From assembly GCA_024693045.1 (NCBI GenBank), contig JAILLQ010000005.1, positions 1 to 64,000 on the forward strand: a stretch of 64,000 bases of DNA, read 5' to 3'. Shown here in pieces: positions 44,438 through 53,048 of this stretch. Made by a program: the position numbers and the translations under genes. Under the pieces are notes generated by a model. That model saw nothing but the letters and a program-made list of their open reading frames with translations, made no database searches and was not told where the DNA came from. This DNA comes from Treponema sp. GTDB taxonomy: Bacteria > Spirochaetota > Spirochaetia > Treponematales > Treponemataceae. Every line of letters begins with the position of its first letter. Position 1 is the stretch's first letter.

Positions 44438-44994
44438 TTCATATCCATATTGAAATTTCTTTCTGCCGCAACAGAAGTTGGAGGTCCGTGCCCCGGAAAG
44501 AGAACTGTATTTTCTTCCTGAGAAAGAATTTTTTCATCGATATTTCTGCGTAAAATGTGTTTTGAATAACTGGAGTTTGTACTTCCGATTTTACCTGCAG
44601 AAATGGTGTCTCCTGTAAAAATGGCATTTCCAATCTGATAAATCATGGAATCAGAAGTGTGACCTGGTAAAGTTGTGTATTTTACATTTAGACCGGCGAT
44701 TCTTAAAAATCCTTCTCCTGTAATTACATTTGTTTTTTTACCTGCAATTTCATAGTCAGCTCCGTAAATTTCCGGAGAATAAATTTTCATCAGAGTTTTT
44801 ATGCCCGAAGAGTGGGTTCCGTGGTTGTGAGTTATGAGTAGAGCAGTCAGCTTGAGGTTGTTTTCTTCCAGTTGATTTATAAGTTCTTCAGAAATTTTAC
44901 CTGGGTCTATTATTACTGCTTCTTTTGTAACTTCGTTTGCTACAAGATATGTGTTTGAAAAGCCGCTTGTATTGATGTGAAAGTAAATTTTCAT
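44434..44994 (-). CDS. metallo-beta-lactamase-fold hydrolase with variant metal motif
   Basis: 186 residues like small glyoxalase II-type hydrolases. His56, His58, His61, His112, Asp129 and His169 (in PGHG) are all in place. The usual THxHxDH is THNHGTH: the Asp that normally binds the second zinc is Thr60. So it may be mononuclear or use other chemistry. The start overlaps the pentapeptide gene by four bases (ATGA), hence the two are cotranscribed. Confidence 0.88.
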   Translation of the reverse strand: MKIYFHINTSGFSNTYLVANEVTKEAVIIDPGKISEELINQLEENNLKLTALLITHNHGTHSSGIKTLMKIYSPEIYGADYEIAGKKTNVITGEGFLRIAGLNVKYTTLPGHTSDSMIYQIGNAIFTGDTISAGKIGSTNSSYSKHILRRNIDEKILSQEENTVLFPGHGPPTSVAAERNFNMDMN

Positions 44995-45671
44995 AAAATT
45001 TCACCTCTTACAGAAGTGTCGTTTATGTGCCCTGTGTCCATTTCAATTTCACTTCCCACTTCACTGAATACTGCTTCTCTGGTGTTTGACATCTTAAACG
45101 AAGTATTTTCCTGCTTAATTTCACAGAAAAAGGCTTTTTTTAGATTACAGTTACGGAATGAAGTGTTTACAAGTTTTGCCCGTATAAAGCGTGAATTGTA
45201 TAAATCGGCATCGTCAAAGGATGTCTGGATAGAATTTATGCCGTTAAAGTTATTTTGCACCATGTCGCTGGAAGTAAACAGTGTTCTTGAAAAAGTGCAT
45301 CCTGCGAACGATGAAAACATTATATTTGATTCAATTAGGTTACAGTCAGTAAAAACTGCGAAATCGAACATACTCATGCGGCTTCGAAGGCCTTTTGAAT
45401 GACAGTTTGTAAAAGTACAGTGCATAAAATTGCAGCCGTAGAATTTTTTCCCGGAAAGATCGATTCCCATAAAAGTCATGCCAGAAGCATTAAGACCAAC
45501 GATTTTATCGTTATTCATTATGTAAAGATATATGTCCTGTTGCAATTTACCTGGATTAGGTGAATGGTCAAGACAGTAGCATTTATCTTCCGTTATCATT
45601 CCATTGTCATCAATTGAAGTAAGAGAAAGGTTATGGCATGCGCGTACTAAGCATTTATTCAAACTGAACAT
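44991..45671 (-). CDS. pentapeptide-repeat protein with N-terminal Cys motifs
   Basis: 226 residues from ATG 45671; the frame can extend to a TTG at 45707, but that codon lies in the -35 box. Residues ~60-200 show degenerate A(D/N)LXX-type repeats (FYGCNFMHCTF, DADLYNSRFIRAKL), forming a right-handed quadrilateral helix. The N-terminus has C7, C12, H13, C31, C33 and H36, spaced as for a metal-binding knuckle. Function unknown. Its promoter overlaps that of murI. Confidence 0.75.
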   Translation of the reverse strand: MFSLNKCLVRACHNLSLTSIDDNGMITEDKCYCLDHSPNPGKLQQDIYLYIMNNDKIVGLNASGMTFMGIDLSGKKFYGCNFMHCTFTNCHSKGLRSRMSMFDFAVFTDCNLIESNIMFSSFAGCTFSRTLFTSSDMVQNNFNGINSIQTSFDDADLYNSRFIRAKLVNTSFRNCNLKKAFFCEIKQENTSFKMSNTREAVFSEVGSEIEMDTGHINDTSVRGEIL

Positions 45672-45678
45672 ATTAAAA

Positions 45679-45707
45679 ATGCTAAATGATTGCAAGAAAT
45701 TAGTCAA
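45679..45707 (-). promoter_or_regulatory. promoter of the pentapeptide-repeat gene
   Basis: On the minus strand TTGACT (45707-45702), 17-bp spacer, TAGCAT (45684-45679), seven bases before the ATG. It overlaps the divergent murI promoter. Confidence 0.6.
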
Positions 45708-45718
45708 ACATTTATTAT
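45690..45718 (+). promoter_or_regulatory. promoter of murI
   Basis: TTGCAA (45690-45695), 17-bp spacer, TATTAT (45713-45718), eight bases before the ATG. The opposite-strand -35 box lies in its spacer. Confidence 0.65.
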
Positions 45719-45726
45719 TCTAAAGT

Positions 45727-46524
45727 ATGGCAGTTGATTTTGCATTTTTAGATTCTGGAGTTGGCGGTTTACCTTATCTTTTGTATTTATTAAAAAAAAG
45801 TCCGTCATCATCTTGTGTTTATGTAGCTGATACAAAGAATTTTCCCTATGGAGAAAAAACTTCTGAAGAAATTATAGAAGCAGCCGGTGAAGCAAGTAAC
45901 AAGATTATCAACAGATGGAATCCTTCTGAAATTGTTGTAGCATGTAATACTATTTCTGTAACTGCCCTTGATTCCTTAAGAAAGTCTTTTCCTTCTACTA
46001 ATTTTATTGGTACAGTTCCTGCCATAAAACCTGCCGCTTTGGTAAGCAGAACTAGAAAAATTGGACTTCTAGCAACAAATGCAACTGTTAAGCATCCATA
46101 TACACAGGCATTAAAGGAAGAATTTGCAAGCGATTGTACTTTAGTTTCCAGGGGAGATCCTGAATTAATCGCTTTTATCGAACATAAATTTTTTACAGCT
46201 TCAGAGGAAGAAAGACTTGCTGCTGTAAGACCTGCTGTTGAATATTTTCGCCAAGAGGGTTGCGATGTAATTATTCTTGCCTGCACACATTTTTTGAACA
46301 TGGCCGATTATATTCAGAAAGAAGCAGGAAGTGACATAAAAGTTTTGGACAGCAGGGAAGGTGTCGTAAGGCACGCACTTGAATTGCAGAAAAGTGGGAT
46401 TTCTTCTTCAGGGGAAAAAGAAGTAAAGCTTTATGTTACCGGTTTCACTTCTTCAAATGATTCCCTCTCTTATGAAAAATTTTGTCTCAACAATAAAATA
46501 AAATTTGGCGGAATGATGGAGTAA
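45727..46524 (+). CDS. murI: glutamate racemase
   Basis: Makes D-glutamate for peptidoglycan. 265 residues with the two catalytic cysteines in VACNTIS and ILACTHF and the N-terminal FLDSGVGGLPYL. No Shine-Dalgarno before the ATG; the -10 box is eight bases away. Followed after 55 bp by the methylase gene, which has its own promoter. Confidence 0.95.
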   Translation: MAVDFAFLDSGVGGLPYLLYLLKKSPSSSCVYVADTKNFPYGEKTSEEIIEAAGEASNKIINRWNPSEIVVACNTISVTALDSLRKSFPSTNFIGTVPAIKPAALVSRTRKIGLLATNATVKHPYTQALKEEFASDCTLVSRGDPELIAFIEHKFFTASEEERLAAVRPAVEYFRQEGCDVIILACTHFLNMADYIQKEAGSDIKVLDSREGVVRHALELQKSGISSSGEKEVKLYVTGFTSSNDSLSYEKFCLNNKIKFGGMME

Positions 46525-46544
46525 GTTCTTATTATTTTATTCGC

Positions 46545-46573
46545 TTGTTTTTCGTTTCTGTTAATTGTAAACT
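46545..46573 (+). promoter_or_regulatory. candidate promoter of the RsmI-like gene
   Basis: TTGTTT (46545-46550), 17-bp spacer, TAAACT (46568-46573) preceded by TG, six bases before the ATG. Confidence 0.45.
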
Positions 46574-46579
46574 TGCAGC

Positions 46580-47284
46580 ATGGACTGTGCTTTATATTTA
46601 ATTCCCGTAACTTTGGGCGATACAGATTATAAAAAGGTTATTCCAGATTACAATTTTCAGATAATCAAAGAAATAAAGGTCTTTATTGTTGAAAATATAA
46701 AATCTGCCAAAAGGTTCCTTGCAAAAATAGAAGGAAGCCATGTTGATGATGCAGAATACTTTGAACTTAGTGAACACACAGAAATTAAAGATATTCAGAA
46801 TTATTTGGATCCTATTTTTAAAGGACAGTCAATCGGCGTAATCAGTGAAGCTGGCTGTCCAGCTGTAGCAGATCCTGGTGCTGATATCGTTTCAATTGCT
46901 CAGAAAAAAAAAATAAGGGTTGTACCTCTCGTAGGACCTTCTTCAATTTTAATGGCTGTGATGGCAAGTGGTTTTAGTGGACAAAGTTTTGCTTTTAATG
47001 GTTATTTACCAGTAAAACCTGCTGAAAGGGGGCAAAAGATAAAAAATCTGGAAAGCCGTGCTTACAAAGAGGGTCAGACTCAGCTTTTTATAGAAACGCC
47101 TTATCGCAATGCTCAGATGTTTGATTCTATTATCAAAAATTGTCGCTCAGAAACAAAACTTTGCGTAGCAGCAGGAATTACTACGGAAAAGGAATATATT
47201 AAAACGAAAAGTATTGCTGAATGGAAAAAATGCGGACTTCCTGAAATGAAGAAGATTCCTGCAATTTTTGCAATTTACAAGTAA
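46580..47284 (+). CDS. RsmI-like SAM-dependent methyltransferase (tetrapyrrole methylase fold)
   Basis: 234 residues. GVISEAGCPAVADPGADIV and VPLVGPSSILMAVMASGF are the SAM-binding signatures of the RsmI/tetrapyrrole methylase family, and FIETPYRN fits RsmI. The N-terminus differs from canonical RsmI (no LYVVATPIGN; here LYLIPVTLGDTDY), as in the shorter RsmI-related proteins of several phyla. 16S rRNA C1402 2'-O-methylation is possible but not certain. Confidence 0.82.
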   Translation: MDCALYLIPVTLGDTDYKKVIPDYNFQIIKEIKVFIVENIKSAKRFLAKIEGSHVDDAEYFELSEHTEIKDIQNYLDPIFKGQSIGVISEAGCPAVADPGADIVSIAQKKKIRVVPLVGPSSILMAVMASGFSGQSFAFNGYLPVKPAERGQKIKNLESRAYKEGQTQLFIETPYRNAQMFDSIIKNCRSETKLCVAAGITTEKEYIKTKSIAEWKKCGLPEMKKIPAIFAIYK

Positions 47285-47305
47285 AACTTCAGGCAGGAGT
47301 AAATT

Positions 47306-48229
47306 ATGGATAAGTCTTATCTTTTTTTTGATATTGAATGTGCAAACTGTTTCGATGGAATTGGAAAAATGTGTTCCTTCGGATATGTAGTTGTAAATGA
47401 AAATTTTGAAATTCTGGACCAGGATGATGTTGTAATGAATCCTGAAACGGAATTTGACTGGTATCTTTTTGATCCCAAAAATAAATGCAATCTTGCCTAT
47501 TCAAAGGATTATTTTAGGGCTCAGCATAATTTTGAAGCTTTTCATTCAGGTATCAAAAAACTTATGGAAGCTCCTGACCGTAAAATTCTTGGTTTTAGTT
47601 CTACGAATGATATTGGATTTTTGCAGAGTGCCTGTGAACGCTATTCTTTACCATCTATAAACTACGCCTGCTATGACCTTGCTGTAATCGTGAACCAGGC
47701 AAATCAGGTTGAAAAAGGTAAGGGGCTGGAAGAATGGTGTTCCATTTATGGAGTTTCAAGGGATGGACTTGTGAGTCATAAAAGCCAGGATGATGCAAAA
47801 ATGACCATGCTCCTTGCAAAGGCTTTTTGTGAAAAAAATAAGCTGGGTCTTGAAGAGCTTTTGGAAAAGAATCGCGGTATAAAAGTGAGTGTAGAAAAAT
47901 ACCTTGAACAAAGGGAAATTTCTAGACACATAAAAGAGGTTACTGCAAAAATCGCTGAACTGTATGGAAAGAAATCTAGGGCACTTCTAAGCCATAAACT
48001 TTCTGGTAATTACGGATTTGGCTTTAAAATAAAGACTAATATCGATGAAGCTTATAAGATTGCAAATCTTGTTTATCGTCATGGTGGAATTCTTATAAAA
48101 TCTTTAAAGAAAGACGGAACAGTAATTGTTATGGATGACATAAGTGAAGAAGCTGTAAAAGCTCTGTCTGAAAAAAAATTAAAGGTGATTAGAATTTCTG
48201 ATTTTTACGAACTAGTAAGAATGGAATAA
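47306..48229 (+). CDS. DEDDh 3'-5' exonuclease-like protein with BRCT-like tail
   Basis: 307 residues. The exonuclease fold has Asp9 and Glu11 (FFDIEC), Asp102 (STNDIGF), and His158/Asp163 (HKSQDD), the DnaQ/DEDDh set. The C-terminal ~75 residues (AYKIANLVYRHGGILIK, then VIVMDD and KVIRISDFYEL) read like a BRCT domain. Such exonuclease-BRCT proteins exist among DnaQ relatives and may act in repair; the target is unknown. AGGAG precedes the ATG. Confidence 0.8.
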   Translation: MDKSYLFFDIECANCFDGIGKMCSFGYVVVNENFEILDQDDVVMNPETEFDWYLFDPKNKCNLAYSKDYFRAQHNFEAFHSGIKKLMEAPDRKILGFSSTNDIGFLQSACERYSLPSINYACYDLAVIVNQANQVEKGKGLEEWCSIYGVSRDGLVSHKSQDDAKMTMLLAKAFCEKNKLGLEELLEKNRGIKVSVEKYLEQREISRHIKEVTAKIAELYGKKSRALLSHKLSGNYGFGFKIKTNIDEAYKIANLVYRHGGILIKSLKKDGTVIVMDDISEEAVKALSEKKLKVIRISDFYELVRME

Positions 48230-48291
48230 AATTTATTTAAAAAATCGCAAATGAGATTTTATCGAGTTAGTCACCGCTAATCCGGGATTGT

Positions 48292-48319
48292 TTGCTTTGT
48301 AATTTTTAACTATTATTAT
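48292..48319 (+). promoter_or_regulatory. candidate promoter of the suf operon
   Basis: TTGCTT (48292-48297), 16-bp spacer, TATTAT (48314-48319). The leader of about 65 nt has GAGAGGAG before the sufC ATG. No convincing Fe-S regulator operator was found. Confidence 0.5.
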
Positions 48320-48389
48320 AAGGGTATTTCCTACTAATTTGCTAAACAAACTTTATGGCGACTTTTACCCGCCTGAGAGGAGTGTATTG

Positions 48390-49133
48390 ATGTCATTACT
48401 AGATGTACAGAACATTTCGGTGAGTGTTGACGATAAAAAGGTTTTGGACAACTTAAGCCTTAAAATTGGAGCAGGGGAAACTCATGTTCTAATGGGTCCA
48501 AATGGAGCCGGGAAATCTACCTTGGGTAATATCCTTATGGGAAACCCAGTGTATACATTAAATAGCGGTAAAATATATTTCGACGGAAAAGATATTTCCG
48601 AAGATTCAACTGATAAACGGGCTAAAGCCGGTTTATTCCTGTCTTTTCAAAATCCTCTTGAAGTTCCAGGAATTTCATTGGAATCATTTATACGTTCTTC
48701 TATTCAGCAGAGAACAGGTGAAAGAGTAAAACTTTTTCAATTTCAGAAAGAGTTAAAAGCAAACATGGAACTTTTGAACATGGATGCTTCTTATGCCAGA
48801 AGAGATTTAAATGTAGGTTTTTCTGGTGGTGAAAGAAAAAAGAGTGAAATTCTACAACTCTTGATGCTTAAACCTAGTCTAGCCGTTTTAGACGAAACTG
48901 ATTCTGGTCTTGATGTTGATGCAGTTCGAACAGTTTCAAAAGGTGTTCAGGAATACCAGAAAAATCAGAATGGAGGACTTTTAATTATTACTCATTCAAC
49001 AAGAATTTTAGAAAGCCTTCATGTTGATTACACTCATATTTTAGTAAAGGGAAAAATTGTAAAAACCGGCGATGCTTCTCTTGTAGACGAAATCAATCGT
49101 GATGGTTTTGATCGTTATTTGGAAGAGGCCTGA
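48390..49133 (+). CDS. sufC: Fe-S assembly ATPase SufC
   Basis: ABC-type ATPase that drives the SufB-SufD scaffold. 247 residues: Walker A GPNGAGKST, signature FSGGERKKSE, Walker B LAVLDETDSGLD. Start ATG 48390 (MSLLDVQNISV) is preferred over a longer frame from 48339 because GAGAGGAG lies just upstream. First gene of sufCBDSU. A GC-rich 143-bp gap separates it from sufB. Confidence 0.97.
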   Translation: MSLLDVQNISVSVDDKKVLDNLSLKIGAGETHVLMGPNGAGKSTLGNILMGNPVYTLNSGKIYFDGKDISEDSTDKRAKAGLFLSFQNPLEVPGISLESFIRSSIQQRTGERVKLFQFQKELKANMELLNMDASYARRDLNVGFSGGERKKSEILQLLMLKPSLAVLDETDSGLDVDAVRTVSKGVQEYQKNQNGGLLIITHSTRILESLHVDYTHILVKGKIVKTGDASLVDEINRDGFDRYLEEA

Positions 49134-49276
49134 AAGGGGTTTTAGGGCCGCGCCCTAGGAGAGGGGGTAGCGGACAAACAAGAGAGCGGAGAGAGGCGGC
49201 TCTGCTTGCAGGGACGCCTCGTGAAGCGAATTGCTTGGCAGCGAGGGGGAGACTTCCCCCACCTTTGGAATAGAGT
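49134..49276. other. GC-rich structured element between sufC and sufB
   Basis: 77 of 120 bases over 49141-49260 are G or C. Three hairpins are seen: TAGGGC-CGC-GCCCTA (49143-49157), GAGGCG...CGCCTC (49193-49220) and GGGGGA-GACT-TCCCCC (49245-49260). No ORF. The 12-mer AGAGAGCGGAGA (49181-49192) also occurs in tRNA repeat unit 1 (22286-22297). None of the hairpins has a T-run, so they are not intrinsic terminators. Confidence 0.75.
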
Positions 49277-50692
49277 ATGGAAGAAAAACAGAACGTAGCA
49301 GATATAAATAGAGAATTTTATGATTTCCGATATGAAGAATCAGAAAAAGATTTTTATCGTATTGAAGCTGGTTTGAATCCAGAAATCGTAAAAAAATTGA
49401 GTGAAGAAAAGGGAGACCCGGAATGGATGAAAGAATTTCGTCTTAAATCCCTTGAAATATACAATAAAACTCCTGTTTCTACCGATTGGATGCCTAATAT
49501 AGACGGTTTGAACATGGACAATATAGCAACTTATGTGCGTCCAAAAACAAAAATGAGTGGAAAATGGGAAGACGTTCCTGATGATATAAAAGAAACTTTT
49601 GAAAAATTGGGAATTCCAGAAGCAGAAAGAAAGAGTTTAGCTGGAGTTGGTGCTCAATATGACAGCGAACTGGTTTATCACAATATTCAGACTGAAGTCG
49701 CAAAACAGGGAGTAATTTACCTTGATTTTGAAAGTGCTGTAAAGAGTCCTGAATGGGGGCCTATGGTACAAGAATATTTCATGACTTTGATTACTCCAAA
49801 AGACCATAAATTTGCTGCATTGCACGGTGCTGTCTGGTCGGGCGGTTCTTTTGTTTATGTTCCAAAGGGAGTAAAACTTTCTTTTCCATTGCAGTCTTAT
49901 TTCCGATTAAATGCAAAGGGTGCAGGGCAGTTTGAACACACTTTGATTATAGTTGATGAAGGGGCTGATTTGCACTTTATAGAAGGATGTTCAGCTCCTA
50001 AATACAATGTAGCAAATCTTCACGCGGGTGCCGTAGAACTTTTTGTAAAAAAAGGTGCAAAGCTTCGCTATTCTACCATCGAAAACTGGTCCAAAAATAT
50101 GTATAACCTGAACACAAAACGTGCACGTGTTGAAGAAGGTGGCATTGTTGAATGGGTTAGTGGTTCTTTTGGAAGTCATGTAGGTTGTCTTTACCCTGAA
50201 AGTGATTTAGTTGGTCGTGGTGCCCGAGCCGAATTTACCGGTATTACCTTTGCCGGTGCAGGACAGGATTTGGATACAGGTGCAAAGATGGTACATCTTG
50301 CCCCAGACACTACTAGTTTGATTAATTCAAAATCGATTTCGAAGGGTGGCGGTAAATCTACTTACCGAAGTGCCGTTTATATTGCAAAAAATGCCGAAAA
50401 TTCAAAGGCAAGTATTTCTTGTGAATCTTTAATGCTGGATTCTGGTTCTAGAAGCGATACTATTCCTGCAAATGTAGTTCTTACAGATAAAGCAGATGTT
50501 GGTCACGAAGCAAAAATCGGTAGAATTTCAAACGATGCAATTTTTTACCTCATGAGTAGGGGCATTAGTGAAGAGGAAGCTAGAAGCATGATTGTTTCTG
50601 GCTTTGCTAATCCGGTTTCAAAGGAACTTCCTTTGGAATATGCAGTTGAAATGAATAATCTTATTCGACTTGAAATGCACGGAGCTATGTAA
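49277..50692 (+). CDS. sufB: Fe-S cluster scaffold SufB
   Basis: Scaffold of the SufBCD complex on which the Fe-S cluster is built. 471 residues, family-typical: AALHGAVWSGGSFVYVPKGV, FIEGCSAPKY, SIENWSKNMYNLNTKR-like TIENWSKNMYNLNTKR and SRGISEEEARSMIVSGFA. Only a weak ribosome site (GGAATAGAG) follows the GC-rich element, so that element could affect its expression. Stop directly abuts the sufD ATG. Confidence 0.97.
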   Translation: MEEKQNVADINREFYDFRYEESEKDFYRIEAGLNPEIVKKLSEEKGDPEWMKEFRLKSLEIYNKTPVSTDWMPNIDGLNMDNIATYVRPKTKMSGKWEDVPDDIKETFEKLGIPEAERKSLAGVGAQYDSELVYHNIQTEVAKQGVIYLDFESAVKSPEWGPMVQEYFMTLITPKDHKFAALHGAVWSGGSFVYVPKGVKLSFPLQSYFRLNAKGAGQFEHTLIIVDEGADLHFIEGCSAPKYNVANLHAGAVELFVKKGAKLRYSTIENWSKNMYNLNTKRARVEEGGIVEWVSGSFGSHVGCLYPESDLVGRGARAEFTGITFAGAGQDLDTGAKMVHLAPDTTSLINSKSISKGGGKSTYRSAVYIAKNAENSKASISCESLMLDSGSRSDTIPANVVLTDKADVGHEAKIGRISNDAIFYLMSRGISEEEARSMIVSGFANPVSKELPLEYAVEMNNLIRLEMHGAM

Positions 50693-51775
50693 ATGACAGA
50701 ATTGAAGATTAATAAAATGCCCACTCCTACCTGGAGCTGGCTAAAAATGGATTATGCAAAATTGTCTATTGAAGATAACCTTTTTACTTCAATGGAAAAT
50801 ATGCTTCCAGCTGTAAGAGGCCTTACAGATGCCATTGAATACAGGGAAGATGGTTTGGAAGAAGAGGAAAAACTTCCGGAACTTACTTCTGGGTTAAACA
50901 ACAAGGGTGGACAGATTTTTGAAGAATCATTGCCTCTTTCCATTCGGGTAAAAAAAGGTCAGAAAATTGAAAAGCCCCTCGTTTTGGAATACGACCTTAC
51001 TTCACAGAATGCTGTTTCTACGACTCAGGTTATTCGTGCAGAAGAAAATTCTGAACTTACTGTGATTATTCTTACATCTTCTGAAAAAGGCTCTGCAGGC
51101 TTCAACACTCTTAGAACTCAGATTTATGCAGAGGCCTACTCTAAAGTTCATGTTATTAAAGTTCAGCTTTTGGGTGAAAAATTCCTTCAAATTGATGAAA
51201 GTGAAAGCAGGTGTGCTGAAGGTGCTCATATTGAAGTAAGTCATGTAATTTTAGGTGCCGGAAAGACTTATTTGGGTGTTGGAAACGATTTGGCCGAATA
51301 CAAGTCGACTTTTAAATCAAGACTTTCTTACTTTTGTAAAAATGATCAGGAATTGGATTTGAATTATATAGTTCTTCACCATGGAAAAAAATCTGAATGC
51401 CAGATGAATGTATCAGGTACATTGAAAGATTCTGCAAAGAAAACTTATCGTGGTACAATTGATTTTAAGAATGGTTGTGCAGGAAGTGTTGGGGAAGAAC
51501 AGGAAGAAGCTCTTTTACTTTCTGAAAAAGTTGTAAATAATTCTATTCCTATAATTCTTTGCGACGAAGAAGATGTTTCTGGGGAACACGGAGCTACAAT
51601 CGGTCGTTTAGGAGAAGACGTACTTTTCTACATGCAGAACCGTGGTATTGATTCCAAAGCCGCTGAAAATTTGATTGCTCGTGCCAAAGTGCAGAGTACA
51701 GTGGACTTTATTGATGATGAAGAAGTTCTTTCTAAAACAGAACTTTTTATGGACTCTATTTTTGGTGAATTATAA
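50693..51775 (+). CDS. sufD: Fe-S assembly protein SufD
   Basis: Partner of SufB and SufC. 360 residues, with the beta-helix core and the C-terminal EDVSGEHGATIGRLGEDVLFYMQNRGI segment (split over residues ~290-316) shared with SufB. It starts immediately after the sufB stop, hence coupled translation. The N-terminal ~90 residues are divergent, as usual in SufD. Confidence 0.95.
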   Translation: MTELKINKMPTPTWSWLKMDYAKLSIEDNLFTSMENMLPAVRGLTDAIEYREDGLEEEEKLPELTSGLNNKGGQIFEESLPLSIRVKKGQKIEKPLVLEYDLTSQNAVSTTQVIRAEENSELTVIILTSSEKGSAGFNTLRTQIYAEAYSKVHVIKVQLLGEKFLQIDESESRCAEGAHIEVSHVILGAGKTYLGVGNDLAEYKSTFKSRLSYFCKNDQELDLNYIVLHHGKKSECQMNVSGTLKDSAKKTYRGTIDFKNGCAGSVGEEQEEALLLSEKVVNNSIPIILCDEEDVSGEHGATIGRLGEDVLFYMQNRGIDSKAAENLIARAKVQSTVDFIDDEEVLSKTELFMDSIFGEL

Positions 51776-51787
51776 AGAAGAGGAAGT

Positions 51788-53008
51788 ATGTCTTTGAATT
51801 TTAAATCTGATTTTCCACTTTTTGAGCATGAAGACAATAAAGGTCTTATCTATTTTGATAATGCCGCAACTACACAGCGTCCTCGGCAGGTAATTGAGGC
51901 CTTAAAAAACTTTTATGAACACGACAACGCCAATCCTCTTCGTGGTCTCTATGATTTAAGTGGAAGAGCTACCGAGCAATATGAGTCGGCCCGTCATACA
52001 GTTGCTTCATTTATCGGAGCAAAGGATTGTGAAATTATTTTTACAAGAAATGCTTCTGAGTCCTTGAATCTGGTAGCCTATACCTGGGGGCTTGATAATA
52101 TTCATGAAGGTGACGAAATTGTTGTTTCTGTAACAGAACACCACTCGAATATACTTCCATGGCAGATGCTTTGTAAAGAAAAAGGGGCAAAACTTGTCTG
52201 GCTTGAACCAGATAAAGATACCTGTCTTTTTCCTGAAAGTGAATTCAAAAAAATCAACAGTAGAACGAAAGTTGTTGCAATTGCTCAGGTATCTAACGTA
52301 CTTGGTATTACTCATCCGGTAAAAAAAATTGCAGAGTTGGCTCATAAAGTTGGTGCTATCTGCGTTGTAGACGGTGCTCAGTCAACTCCTCATATGAAAG
52401 TCTGTGTAAAAGACTTAGATGCGGATTTTTTTGCTTTTAGCGGTCATAAACTTATGGGGCCTATGGGAATCGGTGTTCTTTATGGCAAAAAGGAACTGCT
52501 CGAAAAAATGAGACCCTTCCTTCGCGGCGGAGAAATGATTGAATACGTTACCCGCGAAAGTGCAACCTGGGCAGAGCTTCCTCATAAATTCGAGGCAGGA
52601 ACTGTAAATGCTTCCGGGGCTGTGGGTCTTGCTGCAGCTATTGATTACCTTAAGAATATTGGTATCGAAAATATACAATCACATGATAATAAACTTGCAG
52701 AACTCTTAATTCAAAAAATGAAAGAGATTCCTCATGTTCATATTATAGGAAATGAAGATCCTTCAAAGCATTGTGGAATTGTTACTTTTACAATTGACGG
52801 CGTTCATCCACATGATATTGCAAGTCTTCTTGATACCGAAAAAATTGCAATAAGAGCAGGTCATCATTGTGCTCAACCTTTAGGAGCCTATCTGAATCTT
52901 CCAGCTAGTGCCAGGGCAAGTCTTTATTTGTATAATGATGAAGAAGAAGTTTGCAAATTTGCCCAGGTTCTTGCTAAAATTAGAAGTATGAGTGGTTACA
53001 AGGACTAA
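51788..53008 (+). CDS. sufS: cysteine desulfurase SufS
   Basis: PLP enzyme supplying sulfur from cysteine. 406 residues: YFDNAATTQRP near the N-terminus, PLP lysine Lys221 in FSGHKLMGP, and catalytic Cys361 in RAGHHCAQPL, the group II (SufS/CsdA) form with RxGHHCA. AAGAGGAAG precedes the ATG. Confidence 0.97.
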   Translation: MSLNFKSDFPLFEHEDNKGLIYFDNAATTQRPRQVIEALKNFYEHDNANPLRGLYDLSGRATEQYESARHTVASFIGAKDCEIIFTRNASESLNLVAYTWGLDNIHEGDEIVVSVTEHHSNILPWQMLCKEKGAKLVWLEPDKDTCLFPESEFKKINSRTKVVAIAQVSNVLGITHPVKKIAELAHKVGAICVVDGAQSTPHMKVCVKDLDADFFAFSGHKLMGPMGIGVLYGKKELLEKMRPFLRGGEMIEYVTRESATWAELPHKFEAGTVNASGAVGLAAAIDYLKNIGIENIQSHDNKLAELLIQKMKEIPHVHIIGNEDPSKHCGIVTFTIDGVHPHDIASLLDTEKIAIRAGHHCAQPLGAYLNLPASARASLYLYNDEEEVCKFAQVLAKIRSMSGYKD

Positions 53009-53048
53009 ACTGCTTTTTATTTTCAACTTTATATAAAAGGAGCCTTTT

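Noticed and set aside
48230..48389. IscR/Rrf2 operator before sufC
   Set aside because: The sequence after the -10 box is only weakly symmetric and does not fit the known motifs well enough.
49143..49260. Terminator between sufC and sufB
   Set aside because: The hairpins are strong but none is followed by a T-run.
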